Below are positions 51,566 to 59,406 of a stretch of DNA of 64,000 bases, in pieces. The stretch covers positions 1,984,001-2,048,000 of the forward strand of contig NZ_JAYRYK010000001.1 in the NCBI RefSeq assembly GCF_041916975.1, in the 5' to 3' direction. The position numbers and the translations under genes were made by a program. The notes below the pieces were generated by a model. The model worked only from the letters and a program-made list of their open reading frames with translations, was not told the origin of the DNA and did not search any database. Every line of letters begins with the position of its first letter. The stretch's first letter is position 1. The stretch is from Sphingosinicella sp041916975. GTDB lineage: Bacteria > Pseudomonadota > Alphaproteobacteria > Sphingomonadales > Sphingomonadaceae.

Positions 51566-52414
51566 CTAGCTGACGAGCGAGAGCCTGGGAAGCGTCGGAA
51601 GCTGGCGGCGCAGGCGAATGCTGTGACTCATCACCGCAGCCCCGTTCGCCGCGAACTGCGTGGGTGTCATGCCCACGAACGTGCGGAACTCGCGGATGAA
51701 GTGCGACTGATCGTAGAAGTCCTCGCCCGCGACATCGAACCAGCGCGCATCAGGATCGACGCTGATCTGGACCGCTGCGCGCAGCGCGCGATATTTGCGC
51801 ATCAAGAGCTTGGGCGGCGCACCATAGGTGCGGCGGCACAGGCGTTCCACCTGCCGCGCCGAGCGGTCCGCCAGCCCGACCAGCGCGTCGACACCGCCGG
51901 GGCTGCCGCGCACCAGCCAATCTTCCACCAGCATTCCGAAGCCGACATCCTGCCGCACGGCCTGTCGCCGTGCCATCGACAGGAAAAAAGCGTCCGCCGC
52001 CGCAACGAGATCCTGGTCAGTGACGCCGTTCTGCATCCGGCACAGCGCCGAACGCGCCGCGCTTCCCGCGACGTCCTCCAAAGGCAGCATCGCATCGGCC
52101 ATCTCGTCGGAATCGACGCCGAAAAAGCGCAGCCAGCCATCGGACATGATCCCCGCGCCGAACACCAGCGCCGGGCCTTCGAGCACCATGCCGAGCGGCA
52201 GGCAGCGCGGGCCGAACAGGCTGGCGCCGAGGCCGCGCCGCACGCTGCCATCGGGCCAGGTGAGATCGGAAGCGCCGCGAATCAGGAAGCGCACATTGGG
52301 AAGCTCTGCCCGCATCACATCGGTGATGCGTCCCGGGCCGATCTCGACGACGTAATAGCTCGAAATCTGCCGCCGAAGCGGCGGCGCGGGCGAGTGGTAA
52401 CGCATCGAGAACAT
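51566..52414 (-). CDS. AraC-family transcriptional regulator
   Basis: A 282-residue regulator. The N-terminal half (about 1-150) resembles small AraC sensing domains; the C-terminal HTH pair has L-A-D-R-S-A-R-Q-V-E-R-L-C-R-R-T-Y-G-A-P-P-K near 180-200 and Y-D-Q-S-H-F-I-R-E-F-R-T-F-V-G-M-T-P-T-Q-F near 235-255. I chose ATG 52414; ATG 52405 in frame is also possible. It lies upstream of and in the same direction as the SUF operon but has its own 81-base gap, so it probably controls another target. Confidence 0.88.
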   Translation of the reverse strand: MFSMRYHSPAPPLRRQISSYYVVEIGPGRITDVMRAELPNVRFLIRGASDLTWPDGSVRRGLGASLFGPRCLPLGMVLEGPALVFGAGIMSDGWLRFFGVDSDEMADAMLPLEDVAGSAARSALCRMQNGVTDQDLVAAADAFFLSMARRQAVRQDVGFGMLVEDWLVRGSPGGVDALVGLADRSARQVERLCRRTYGAPPKLLMRKYRALRAAVQISVDPDARWFDVAGEDFYDQSHFIREFRTFVGMTPTQFAANGAAVMSHSIRLRRQLPTLPRLSLVS

Positions 52415-52513
52415 GGGACTGCGACCGGCCTTTCGTGCACCCTGCCTGAGCCGAAAGTTTCGGCTCAGATACCAAAGCTTGCGGCGCCCGGCGAGTCGCA
52501 GTTCGCCGCTGAC

Positions 52514-52550
52514 AAAAAAAGCGGGGGGTCCGGGTTGGAACGGACCCCCC
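52514..52550 (-). terminator. Intrinsic terminator of small RNA 1
   Basis: GGGGGGTCCG (52523-52532) pairs with CGGACCCCCC (52541-52550), an uninterrupted 10-bp stem with an 8-base loop. On the minus strand it is followed by GC and seven T (52520-52514). It has no minus-strand protein gene before it. Confidence 0.8.
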
Positions 52551-52625
52551 TGTCAGTCGGGGTCGTGAATGCCTTGATGGCATAGGAGACGAACCCTTGG
52601 GTCGCAGGGCTGCGTTTAGGGCGGC
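52514..52625 (-). ncRNA. Predicted small RNA 1 (downstream copy)
   Basis: Read on the minus strand: a region with GCGACCC near 52605-52597, a small hairpin GCCAT/loop/ATGGC (52583-52569), a segment CACGACCCCGACT (52567-52555), then an intrinsic terminator (52550-52523) and a run of seven T. The layout and short motifs are shared with the second copy about 170 bases upstream. The hairpin arms differ in sequence but keep pairing, which suggests structural conservation. The 5' end is uncertain, set near a TTTGACGGGGC tandem repeat. The target is unknown. Confidence 0.5.
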
Positions 52626-52645
52626 CCCGTCAAAGCCCCGTCAAA
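52624..52645. repeat. Tandem 11-bp direct repeat upstream of small RNA 1
   Basis: GCCCCGTCAAA occurs twice in a row (52624-52634 and 52635-52645); on the minus strand this reads TTTGACGGGGC twice and lies just 5' of small RNA 1. It may be a regulator site or a duplicated -35 element. Confidence 0.5.
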
Positions 52646-52681
52646 ATGCTGTGAGCGATTCGCAAAAACGTCGCGAGGGCG

Positions 52682-52718
52682 AAAAAAGAAGGCCCGGACG
52701 CATTGAAACGTCCGGGCC
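52682..52718 (-). terminator. Intrinsic terminator of small RNA 2
   Basis: GGCCCGGACG (52691-52700) pairs with CGTCCGGGCC (52709-52718) with an 8-base loop. On the minus strand it is followed by TTCTTTTTTC (52690-52681). Confidence 0.8.
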
Positions 52719-52811
52719 GGAAAGTGAGGGTCGTGTTCATTCCGGCCTGCTGGTTACCGGAAGAAAGGACGTCCCCTGAGTCGCGAGGCGGACCCTAGCG
52801 GGTGCCCCCAG
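52682..52811 (-). ncRNA. Predicted small RNA 2 (upstream copy)
   Basis: Minus strand: a possible -10 TACAAT (52823-52818), then GCGACTC near 52782-52776, a hairpin TTCCGG/CCGGAA (52762-52740), CACGACCCTCACT (52735-52723) and an intrinsic terminator (52718-52691). These elements match the first copy in order and partly in sequence. The 5' end is estimated from the -10. It is not known to be transcribed. Confidence 0.5.
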
Positions 52812-52992
52812 CCGTGGATTGTACGAATCCGACATCGGGCCGGCTTTGTCTTTCGATCCAGAGGTTTATGGCCGCAGGCTGCAGTTCCGCGAAGGGCGCG
52901 GTTTGCGGTGAGCGCCGAGTCGCGAATTTGCGCCGTGCCGTTCGTGCTTCCTTTTGACCACCGGGCGCTCCCTGCGCTAAGGCTTGCAGCAT

Positions 52993-54045
52993 ATGCAGAT
53001 CCCTTACGGGCTGGTCCGCCCCGTCCTCTTCAAGCTCGATGCCGAACGCGCGCACCGCCTGACGTTGCGGTTGCTGGGCGCGATGCCGCCGTCGCGCATC
53101 GCAGACGACCCGCCCAGCCTGCGGACGACGGTCGCAGGACTGCGCTTTTCGAACCCGGTGGGCATCGCCGCGGGCTTCGACAAGAACGCCGAGGTGCTGA
53201 ACCCCCTGCTGCGGCTCGGCTTCGGCTTCGTGGAGGCGGGGACGGTGACGCCGCTGCCGCAGCCGGGCAACCCGAAGCCGCGCATGTTCCGCCTTGCCGA
53301 AGACCAGGCCGTGATCAACCGGCTCGGCTTCAACAACAACGGCCTCGAACAGGCGCTCGACAAGTTCAAGGAGCGCGCCTGGCACCGCGGGCCGCGCGGC
53401 GTGACCGGGCTCAACGTCGGCGCAAACAAGGACTCGCGCGACCGCATTGCCGACTATGCGCTTTCGGTGGAGCACGCCGCGCCCTTCGTCGACTATATCA
53501 CGGTCAACATCAGCTCTCCCAACACGCCGGGCCTGCGCACGCTGCAATCGAAGGACGAGCTTGCCGAACTGCTGGGCCGTGTGATGGATGCGCGCGGCCA
53601 TCGCAAGACGCCGATCTTCCTGAAAGTGGCGCCCGACGTTACCGACGCCGATATCGGCGACATCGCGGTCGCGGTGGTGGCGGCAGGCGTGGACGGCCTT
53701 GTCGTTTCGAACACCACCATCGCGCGGCCGGACACGCTGAAAAGCCCGCATGTTTCCGAAACCGGCGGCCTTTCGGGACGGCCGCTGATGGCGCGCTCGA
53801 CCGAGGTGCTGCGCGCCTTCCGGCAGGCGACCGTGGGCGCTGTGCCGCTGATCGGTGTCGGCGGTATCGCAAGCGCCGACGACGCCTATGCGAAGATCCG
53901 CGCGGGCGCGAGCCTCGTGCAGCTCTACACCGCGCTTGTCTATCAGGGGCCCAGCCTCGTCGGGGCGATCAAGACGGGGATCGCCGCGCACCTCCGGGCA
54001 GACGGCTTCGAACGCGTTTCGCAGGCCGTAGGCGCCGACGCCTAG
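52993..54045 (+). CDS. pyrD: Quinone-dependent dihydroorotate dehydrogenase (class 2)
   Basis: A 350-residue membrane-associated flavoprotein of pyrimidine synthesis. The N-terminal amphipathic stretch and FNPVGIAAGFDKNAE-like motif (SNPVGIAAGFDKNAE near 50-64), L-G-F-N-N-N-G-L, NISSPNTPGLR with the active Ser, SNTTI and the C-terminal G-V-G-G-I-A-S and A-S-L-V-Q-L-Y-T-A mark class 2. I chose ATG 52993; TTG 52984 would add three residues. It is upstream of the ggt gene by 41 bases. Confidence 0.93.
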   Translation: MQIPYGLVRPVLFKLDAERAHRLTLRLLGAMPPSRIADDPPSLRTTVAGLRFSNPVGIAAGFDKNAEVLNPLLRLGFGFVEAGTVTPLPQPGNPKPRMFRLAEDQAVINRLGFNNNGLEQALDKFKERAWHRGPRGVTGLNVGANKDSRDRIADYALSVEHAAPFVDYITVNISSPNTPGLRTLQSKDELAELLGRVMDARGHRKTPIFLKVAPDVTDADIGDIAVAVVAAGVDGLVVSNTTIARPDTLKSPHVSETGGLSGRPLMARSTEVLRAFRQATVGAVPLIGVGGIASADDAYAKIRAGASLVQLYTALVYQGPSLVGAIKTGIAAHLRADGFERVSQAVGADA

Positions 54046-54086
54046 AAACCTTGCCCGCACGCGCATCGGCGTCCTATGACGTCACG

Positions 54087-55826
54087 ATGTTGAAGCACCC
54101 AGCCGTCCGCGCCGCGACAGGCATGTTCCTTTCCGGCCTCGCCGCCTGTACCACACAGACGCCCGCGCCATCCGCGGCCTTGCCGCCGCCGGCGTTCGAG
54201 GACGCGCCCGTTTACAGCAGCCTCGTTTCCGCGGCGCACCCGCTTGCGGCGGACGCAGGCAAGGAGATGCTGGCGGCCGGCGGCAGCGCGGCCGACGCCG
54301 CGCTTGCCACGATGCTGGTGCTGACCGTGGTGGAGCCGCAGTCATCCGGCATAGGCGGCGGCGGCTTCCTGCTTTACCACGATGCCGAGAGCGACAAGCT
54401 CTACACGATCGACGGACGTGAAACGGCGCCCAAGGCGGCAACGCCCACGATGTTCCTGAATGCCGACGGCACGCCCATGCCGTTCCGCGAGGCCGTGCCC
54501 GGCGGCAAGAGCGTCGGCGTGCCCGGCAACATCCGGCTGATGGCGATGGTGCACGCGCGCTTCGGCCGCCTGCCTTGGGCGAAGCTGTTCGAACCGGCGA
54601 TCCGGCTGGCGCGGGACGGCTTCGAGATGAGCCCGCGGCTGCACGAGATGCTGGCGGCGCGCCCGCAGCACGCGGGCATGACCGAATGGGCAAAGGCGAC
54701 CTTCTTCCGTGCCGACGACACGCCGCGCCTGGCCGGCGAGACGATCCGCAACCCCATGCTCGCCCGCTTCCTCGAAAAGCTGGCGGCAGAAGGCCCCGAT
54801 GCCTTCTATCGCGGTGCCGAGGCGGCACGGCTCGTCAACACCGTGGCGAGCGCGCCGAAGAATCCGCAGGCAATGACGGTGGGCGACATTGCGGGCTACA
54901 AGGCCGTGTGGCGCGATCCGGTGTGCGGCACCTATCGCACGTGGCGCGTCTGCGGCATGGCGCCGCCGTCTTCGGGCGGCACAACCGTGCTTGCCATCCT
55001 GAAGCAGCTCGAACGCTTCGACCTGAAGGCGCTTGGTCCGGGCAGCCCGGAAAGCTGGCACCTGATCGCGGAGAGCATGAGGCTCGCCTACGCGGACCGC
55101 GAGGCCTATCTCGGCGATCCCGATTTCGTCTCCGTGCCGACGGCCGGCCTTGTCGACTCCGCCTATCTTTCGGGGCGCAGCGCACTCATCGACCCGGCGA
55201 AGGCCGCCGCGAAGGTCGAGGCGGGAACGCCGCCGGGCGCAGGTGCCGTGGCGCGCGTGCCGGATGGAGAAGTGCCTTCGACCTCGCACTTCGCAGCGGC
55301 CGACCGGCAGGGCGACGTGGCGAGCTACACCTCCACCATCGAGGGCGTGTGGGGCAGCGGGCTCACGGTGAACGGTTTCTTCCTCAACAACGAACTCACC
55401 GACTTCTCGATGCTGCCCGAGGTGGACGGCAAGCCCGCGCCGAACCGCGTGCAGCCGGGCAAACGGCCGCGCAGCTCGATGTCGCCGACCATCGTCTACG
55501 ACGCGTCGGGCAAGCCCGTGCTTGCGATCGGTGCGGCGGGCGGATCGACGATCATCGCGCAGGTCGCGAAGGCGCTCGTCGGCGTGCTCGACTGGGAGAT
55601 GGATGTGGAGGACGCGATCGCCCTCCCGCAGGTCTATGCGCCCGGCGACCGCGTTGCCATCGAGGCCGGATCGCGGCTGGAAGCGATGGTCCCGGCACTC
55701 ACCGCCAAGGGACATGCGCCGACCACCGCAACACTGCCGCTGAAGGCGAATGGCGTACAACGAAAATCAAGGGGATGGATCGGCGGCGCCGACCCGCGCA
55801 GTGAGGGCGCAGTCGCCGGGCTCTAG
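54087..55826 (+). CDS. ggt: Gamma-glutamyltransferase, lipoprotein form
   Basis: A 579-residue Ntn-hydrolase that hydrolyses or transfers gamma-glutamyl groups, for example from glutathione. A signal sequence ends in LAAC (residue about 20), so it appears lipid-anchored. Conserved features are SGIGGGGFLLYHD, DGRETAP, P-S-S-G-G-T-T, and the autoprocessing Thr in VPSTSHFAAAD (Thr399) that splits the large and small subunits. It may salvage glutathione in the periplasm. ATG 54087 follows the pyrD gene by 41 bases. Confidence 0.92.
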   Translation: MLKHPAVRAATGMFLSGLAACTTQTPAPSAALPPPAFEDAPVYSSLVSAAHPLAADAGKEMLAAGGSAADAALATMLVLTVVEPQSSGIGGGGFLLYHDAESDKLYTIDGRETAPKAATPTMFLNADGTPMPFREAVPGGKSVGVPGNIRLMAMVHARFGRLPWAKLFEPAIRLARDGFEMSPRLHEMLAARPQHAGMTEWAKATFFRADDTPRLAGETIRNPMLARFLEKLAAEGPDAFYRGAEAARLVNTVASAPKNPQAMTVGDIAGYKAVWRDPVCGTYRTWRVCGMAPPSSGGTTVLAILKQLERFDLKALGPGSPESWHLIAESMRLAYADREAYLGDPDFVSVPTAGLVDSAYLSGRSALIDPAKAAAKVEAGTPPGAGAVARVPDGEVPSTSHFAAADRQGDVASYTSTIEGVWGSGLTVNGFFLNNELTDFSMLPEVDGKPAPNRVQPGKRPRSSMSPTIVYDASGKPVLAIGAAGGSTIIAQVAKALVGVLDWEMDVEDAIALPQVYAPGDRVAIEAGSRLEAMVPALTAKGHAPTTATLPLKANGVQRKSRGWIGGADPRSEGAVAGL

Positions 55827-55850
55827 CCGATCCGGGGAGGAGACGAACCG

Positions 55851-57653
55851 ATGCAGACCGCAGAGCAAACAGCGGAGACGTGGCCCAACCTCGTCGAGAT
55901 GTTCTTCGATCAGGCGAGCCGGCGCGGCAAGCGCCCGATGCTGCACGCCAAGGCGGACGGCGCGTGGCGGACGACGACGTGGGCCGAAGCGGCTCAGCAG
56001 GTCGCGACGCTGGCGACGGCGCTGAACGCGCGCGGCATCGGCAAGGGCGACCGCGTGGTGCTGGTGAGCGAGAACCGGCCCGAGTGGTGCATCGCCGATC
56101 TTGCGATCATGGCGGCGGGCGCGATCACGGTGCCGACCTATACGACCAATACGGAGCGGGACCATCTCCATATCCTGGAGAACAGCGGGGCGAAGGCGGC
56201 GATCGTTTCCAACGCGAAGCTCGCGAAGGTGCTGCTGCCCGCCGTCTACCGATCCACCAACTGCCGCCAGGTGATCGGCATGGAGAAGCTGCGCATCGGG
56301 CAGGCGAGTGGCGCTGAACTGCTGGACTGGGCGGAGCTGATGGCGGCGCATACCGGCGATGTCGCCGCCGTGCGCGCAGGCGCCACCATGCAGCGCGGCG
56401 ATATGGCCTGCATCATCTACACGAGCGGCACCGGCGGCGCGCCGCGCGGCGTCTGCCAGCACCACGGCGCGATCCTCTGCAACCTCGCGGGCTGCGAGGA
56501 CGTGCTGTGGAACGACTTCCCCAAGGGCACCGAGACCTTCCTGTCGTTCCTGCCTTTGAGCCACGCCTACGAACACACCGGCGGGCAATTCCTGCCGATC
56601 GCACTCGGCGCCCAGATCTATTATTCGGAAGGCCTCGAGAAGCTCGCCGCCAACATCGAGGAGACGCGCCCGACGCTCATGGTGGTGGTGCCGCGCCTGT
56701 TCGAAGTGCTGCGCCAGCGCATGTCGAAAGCGATCGAAAAGCAGGGCGGCGCGGCGGTATGGATGCTGGAGCAGGCGCTGCGGCTCGGCCGCAAACGCTA
56801 CGAGAAGGGGCGGCTGCCGCTCAGCGACAAGCCGCTCGACCTGCTGCTCGACCGCACGATCCGCAAGAAGGTGCAGGGCCGCCTCGGCGGACGGCTGAAA
56901 GCGATGGTGGCGGGCGGCGCGCCGCTGAACCCCGAGGTCGGCATCTTCTTCGCCGCGCTCGGCGTGACGCTGCTGCAGGGCTATGGACAGACCGAGGCCG
57001 CGCCTGTGATTTCCTGCAACCGCCCGCGCGCGAAGCTGAAGATGCACAGCGTCGGCCCCGCGCTGAAAGGCGTAGAGGTGCGCATCGCCGAGGACGGCGA
57101 AATCCTCGTGCGCGGCGAACTCGTGATGCACGGCTACTGGCAGAACCCGGCGGAAACCGAACGCGTGCTGAAGGACGGCTGGCTGCACACCGGCGACATC
57201 GGCCATATCGACACCGATGGCCACATCGTGATCACCGACCGCAAGAAGGATATCATCGTCAACGACAAGGGCGACAATGTCGCGCCGCAGCGGGTGGAGG
57301 GGATGCTGACGCTGCAGCCCGAAATCCTGCAGGCCATGGTTTATGGCGACAAGCGCCCGCATCTCGTGGGCCTCGTGGTGCCGGACCCCGAATGGTCGGG
57401 CGAATGGGCCGCAGCACACGGCCATTCCAGTGACCTCGCGATGCTGAAGGGCATTCCCGAATTTCACCGCGCCATCGCCGCAGCGGTAGACCGCGTGAAC
57501 GCGCAGCTTTCGGTGATCGAGAAGGTGCGGCGCGTGATCGTTGCCGACGAGGCGTTCACCGTGGAAAACGAACAGATGACGCCCTCGATGAAGATCCGGC
57601 GCCACGTGCTGAAGCAGGTGTACGGGGAGCGACTTGACGCCCTCTACAAGTAG
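55851..57653 (+). CDS. Long-chain fatty-acid--CoA ligase (AMP-dependent)
   Basis: A 600-residue ANL-superfamily enzyme. The AMP-binding loop reads YTSGTGGAPRGV (near 189-200), an altered form of YTSGTTGxPKG, then YGQTEAAPVIS near 380, T-G-D-I-G, DRKKDIIVNDKGDNVAPQ near 463-480. The family activates long-chain fatty acids for beta-oxidation or lipid synthesis. The start follows GGGGAGGAG. A downstream transporter starts inside its last 20 bases. Confidence 0.92.
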   Translation: MQTAEQTAETWPNLVEMFFDQASRRGKRPMLHAKADGAWRTTTWAEAAQQVATLATALNARGIGKGDRVVLVSENRPEWCIADLAIMAAGAITVPTYTTNTERDHLHILENSGAKAAIVSNAKLAKVLLPAVYRSTNCRQVIGMEKLRIGQASGAELLDWAELMAAHTGDVAAVRAGATMQRGDMACIIYTSGTGGAPRGVCQHHGAILCNLAGCEDVLWNDFPKGTETFLSFLPLSHAYEHTGGQFLPIALGAQIYYSEGLEKLAANIEETRPTLMVVVPRLFEVLRQRMSKAIEKQGGAAVWMLEQALRLGRKRYEKGRLPLSDKPLDLLLDRTIRKKVQGRLGGRLKAMVAGGAPLNPEVGIFFAALGVTLLQGYGQTEAAPVISCNRPRAKLKMHSVGPALKGVEVRIAEDGEILVRGELVMHGYWQNPAETERVLKDGWLHTGDIGHIDTDGHIVITDRKKDIIVNDKGDNVAPQRVEGMLTLQPEILQAMVYGDKRPHLVGLVVPDPEWSGEWAAAHGHSSDLAMLKGIPEFHRAIAAAVDRVNAQLSVIEKVRRVIVADEAFTVENEQMTPSMKIRRHVLKQVYGERLDALYK

Positions 57654-58542
57654 CACCGCCGCAAGCCGACCGCTCGCAGGGGCGGCATGGATCCTCGTTG
57701 CCTCCGTGGGGTTTTCCGCGGCGTGGGTCTTCATCCGGCTTGCAAGCGAGACCATTCACCCGTTCGCGCTCGTTTTCTGGCGAAACGCCGCGGGACTGCT
57801 GCTGATCCTGCCGCTCGTGCTGCGCGATCCTTCCATGGCATCGCCGCGCCAGTGGAAAAGCCATGCCGCACGATCCACAAGCGGCGTGATCGGCATGTTC
57901 ACCGTCTTCTATGCCGTGGCGAACGCACCGATGGCGACCGTGCAGGCGATCAACTTCGCCGCACCGATATTCGCGACCGCTGGTGCAGCGTTGTTTCTGG
58001 GAGAAAAGCTGCGGGCGCGGCGGGTCGGCGCGCTGCTGACGGGCTTCGCCGGCGTGCTCGTCGTGCTGCGCCCCGGCGAACAGCCGCTGACGCCGGGCAT
58101 CCTTTCCGCGGTTGTCGCGGCCGCCGCGGTCGCCTTCTCGATCATCGCCGTCAAACGGCTGGTGGGGATCGCCCGCCCAATGTCGGTCGTGTTCTGGAGC
58201 TTTGCACTGCCTGTGCTGCCCACCTTCCTCGTCGCGCTCGCGTTCTGGACAACGCCGTCGGGCGTGGCCTGGCTTTACATCCTCGGCCTCGGCGCGGGCA
58301 CGCTCATCGCCCAGATCGCGACCGTGCGCGCCTTCGCCATCGCCGAGGCGACCGCCGTGATGCCTTATGATTTCGTGCGTTTCGGCATCATGATCGCCAT
58401 CGGTTTCGTGCTCTTCGGCGAAACCGTGGACGGCATCACGCTGATCGGCGGCGCGCTCATCCTCGGCAGCGCGATCTACCTCGCCTACCGCGAAGCCGTG
58501 CTCGCCCGGAAGGGCCCGGCCAGCACGCCGGCATTGGACTGA
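57634..58542 (+). CDS. EamA-family DMT transporter
   Basis: A 302-residue inner-membrane protein with ten hydrophobic helices in two EamA repeats (about 18-145 and 160-290), with F-V-F-W-R-N-A-like and A-P-I-F-A-T-like loops. The TTG 57634 start has GGGGAG immediately upstream and lies 20 bases inside the fatty-acyl ligase gene; no ATG fits. Family members export metabolites or amino acids. Substrate unknown. Confidence 0.86.
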   Translation: MTPSTSSTAASRPLAGAAWILVASVGFSAAWVFIRLASETIHPFALVFWRNAAGLLLILPLVLRDPSMASPRQWKSHAARSTSGVIGMFTVFYAVANAPMATVQAINFAAPIFATAGAALFLGEKLRARRVGALLTGFAGVLVVLRPGEQPLTPGILSAVVAAAAVAFSIIAVKRLVGIARPMSVVFWSFALPVLPTFLVALAFWTTPSGVAWLYILGLGAGTLIAQIATVRAFAIAEATAVMPYDFVRFGIMIAIGFVLFGETVDGITLIGGALILGSAIYLAYREAVLARKGPASTPALD

Positions 58543-58626
58543 CCTTCGCATGTGAAGAGGTTGCTCCTGCCGCCGCTTCGATTAGGAAGGCGCGCGACAG
58601 ACAGTTTTGAACATGGGAGATCAGGA

Positions 58627-59406
58627 ATGAAGCTTGCAGGAACCGCAGCGGTTGTGACGGGCGCCTCCTCCGGCCTCGGCGCCGCAACGGCGCGCGCGCT
58701 GGCCAAGGAAGGCGTGAAGGTCGCCATCTTCGACATGAGCGCCGAGAAGGGCGAGGCGCTGGCCGCCGAGATCGGCGGCATCTTCTGCAACGTCGACGTG
58801 ACGAGCGATGATTCGGTCGACGCGGGCTTCGCCAAGGCGCGCGCCGCGCACGGGCAGGAACGCATCCTCGTCAACTGCGCCGGTGTCGGCAGCGCCGTGA
58901 AGACCGCGAGCCGCGACAAGGCGAGCGGCGAGATCAAGCACTATCCGCTCGGCGCCTTCGAAAAGGTCATCCAGATCAACCTGATCGGCACGTTCCGCTG
59001 CATCGCGAAGTCGGCCGCCGGCATGATGACGCTGGAGCCGATGGAAGACGGCGAGCGCGGCGCCATCGTGAACACCGCTTCCGTGGCCGCCGAAGATGGC
59101 CAGATCGGCCAGGCCGCCTATTCCGCCTCCAAGGGCGGCGTTGTCGGCATGACGCTTCCCATCGCGCGCGACCTGATGAGCGAGGGCATCCGCGTCAACA
59201 CCATCCTGCCCGGCATCTTCAACACGCCGCTGCTGCAGGCCGCGCCGGACAATGTGAAGGCCTCGCTCGCCGCCTCCGTGCCGTTCCCCAAGCGACTCGG
59301 CGAGCCGGAAGAATATGCGAAGCTCGCGCTCGCGATGATCACCATCGGCTATTTCAACGGCGAGGATGTGCGGCTCGACGGCGGCATCCGCATGGCGCCG
59401 CGTTAA
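58627..59406 (+). CDS. SDR oxidoreductase, 3-hydroxyacyl-CoA dehydrogenase type II-like
   Basis: A 259-residue Rossmann dehydrogenase. The cofactor motif TGASSGLGAA is at residues 13-22, NCAGVG near 82, and the catalytic S...YxxxK is S-V-A-A-E-D-G...YSASK (Tyr near 161, Lys near 165). The D-V-T segment near 59-61 and FNGEDVRLDGGIRMAP end fit 17-beta-HSD10/3-hydroxyacyl-CoA dehydrogenase relatives. ATG 58627 follows CAGGA. It shares two bases of its stop with the convergent ABC permease gene. Confidence 0.9.
   Translation: MKLAGTAAVVTGASSGLGAATARALAKEGVKVAIFDMSAEKGEALAAEIGGIFCNVDVTSDDSVDAGFAKARAAHGQERILVNCAGVGSAVKTASRDKASGEIKHYPLGAFEKVIQINLIGTFRCIAKSAAGMMTLEPMEDGERGAIVNTASVAAEDGQIGQAAYSASKGGVVGMTLPIARDLMSEGIRVNTILPGIFNTPLLQAAPDNVKASLAASVPFPKRLGEPEEYAKLALAMITIGYFNGEDVRLDGGIRMAPR

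Larger units (their letters stand above)
52415..52992. other. 578-base gene-free region with two small-RNA-like units
   Basis: There is no convincing protein-coding gene. It contains two minus-strand intrinsic terminators and two related upstream segments, a tandem 11-bp repeat, and the upstream region of pyrD. The pattern is described in separate entries. Confidence 0.6.

Noticed and set aside
52795..54066. Minus-strand frame opposite pyrD as the gene before the two terminators
   Set aside because: No recognisable product, and pyrD on the other strand is certain; the terminators are better explained by small RNAs.
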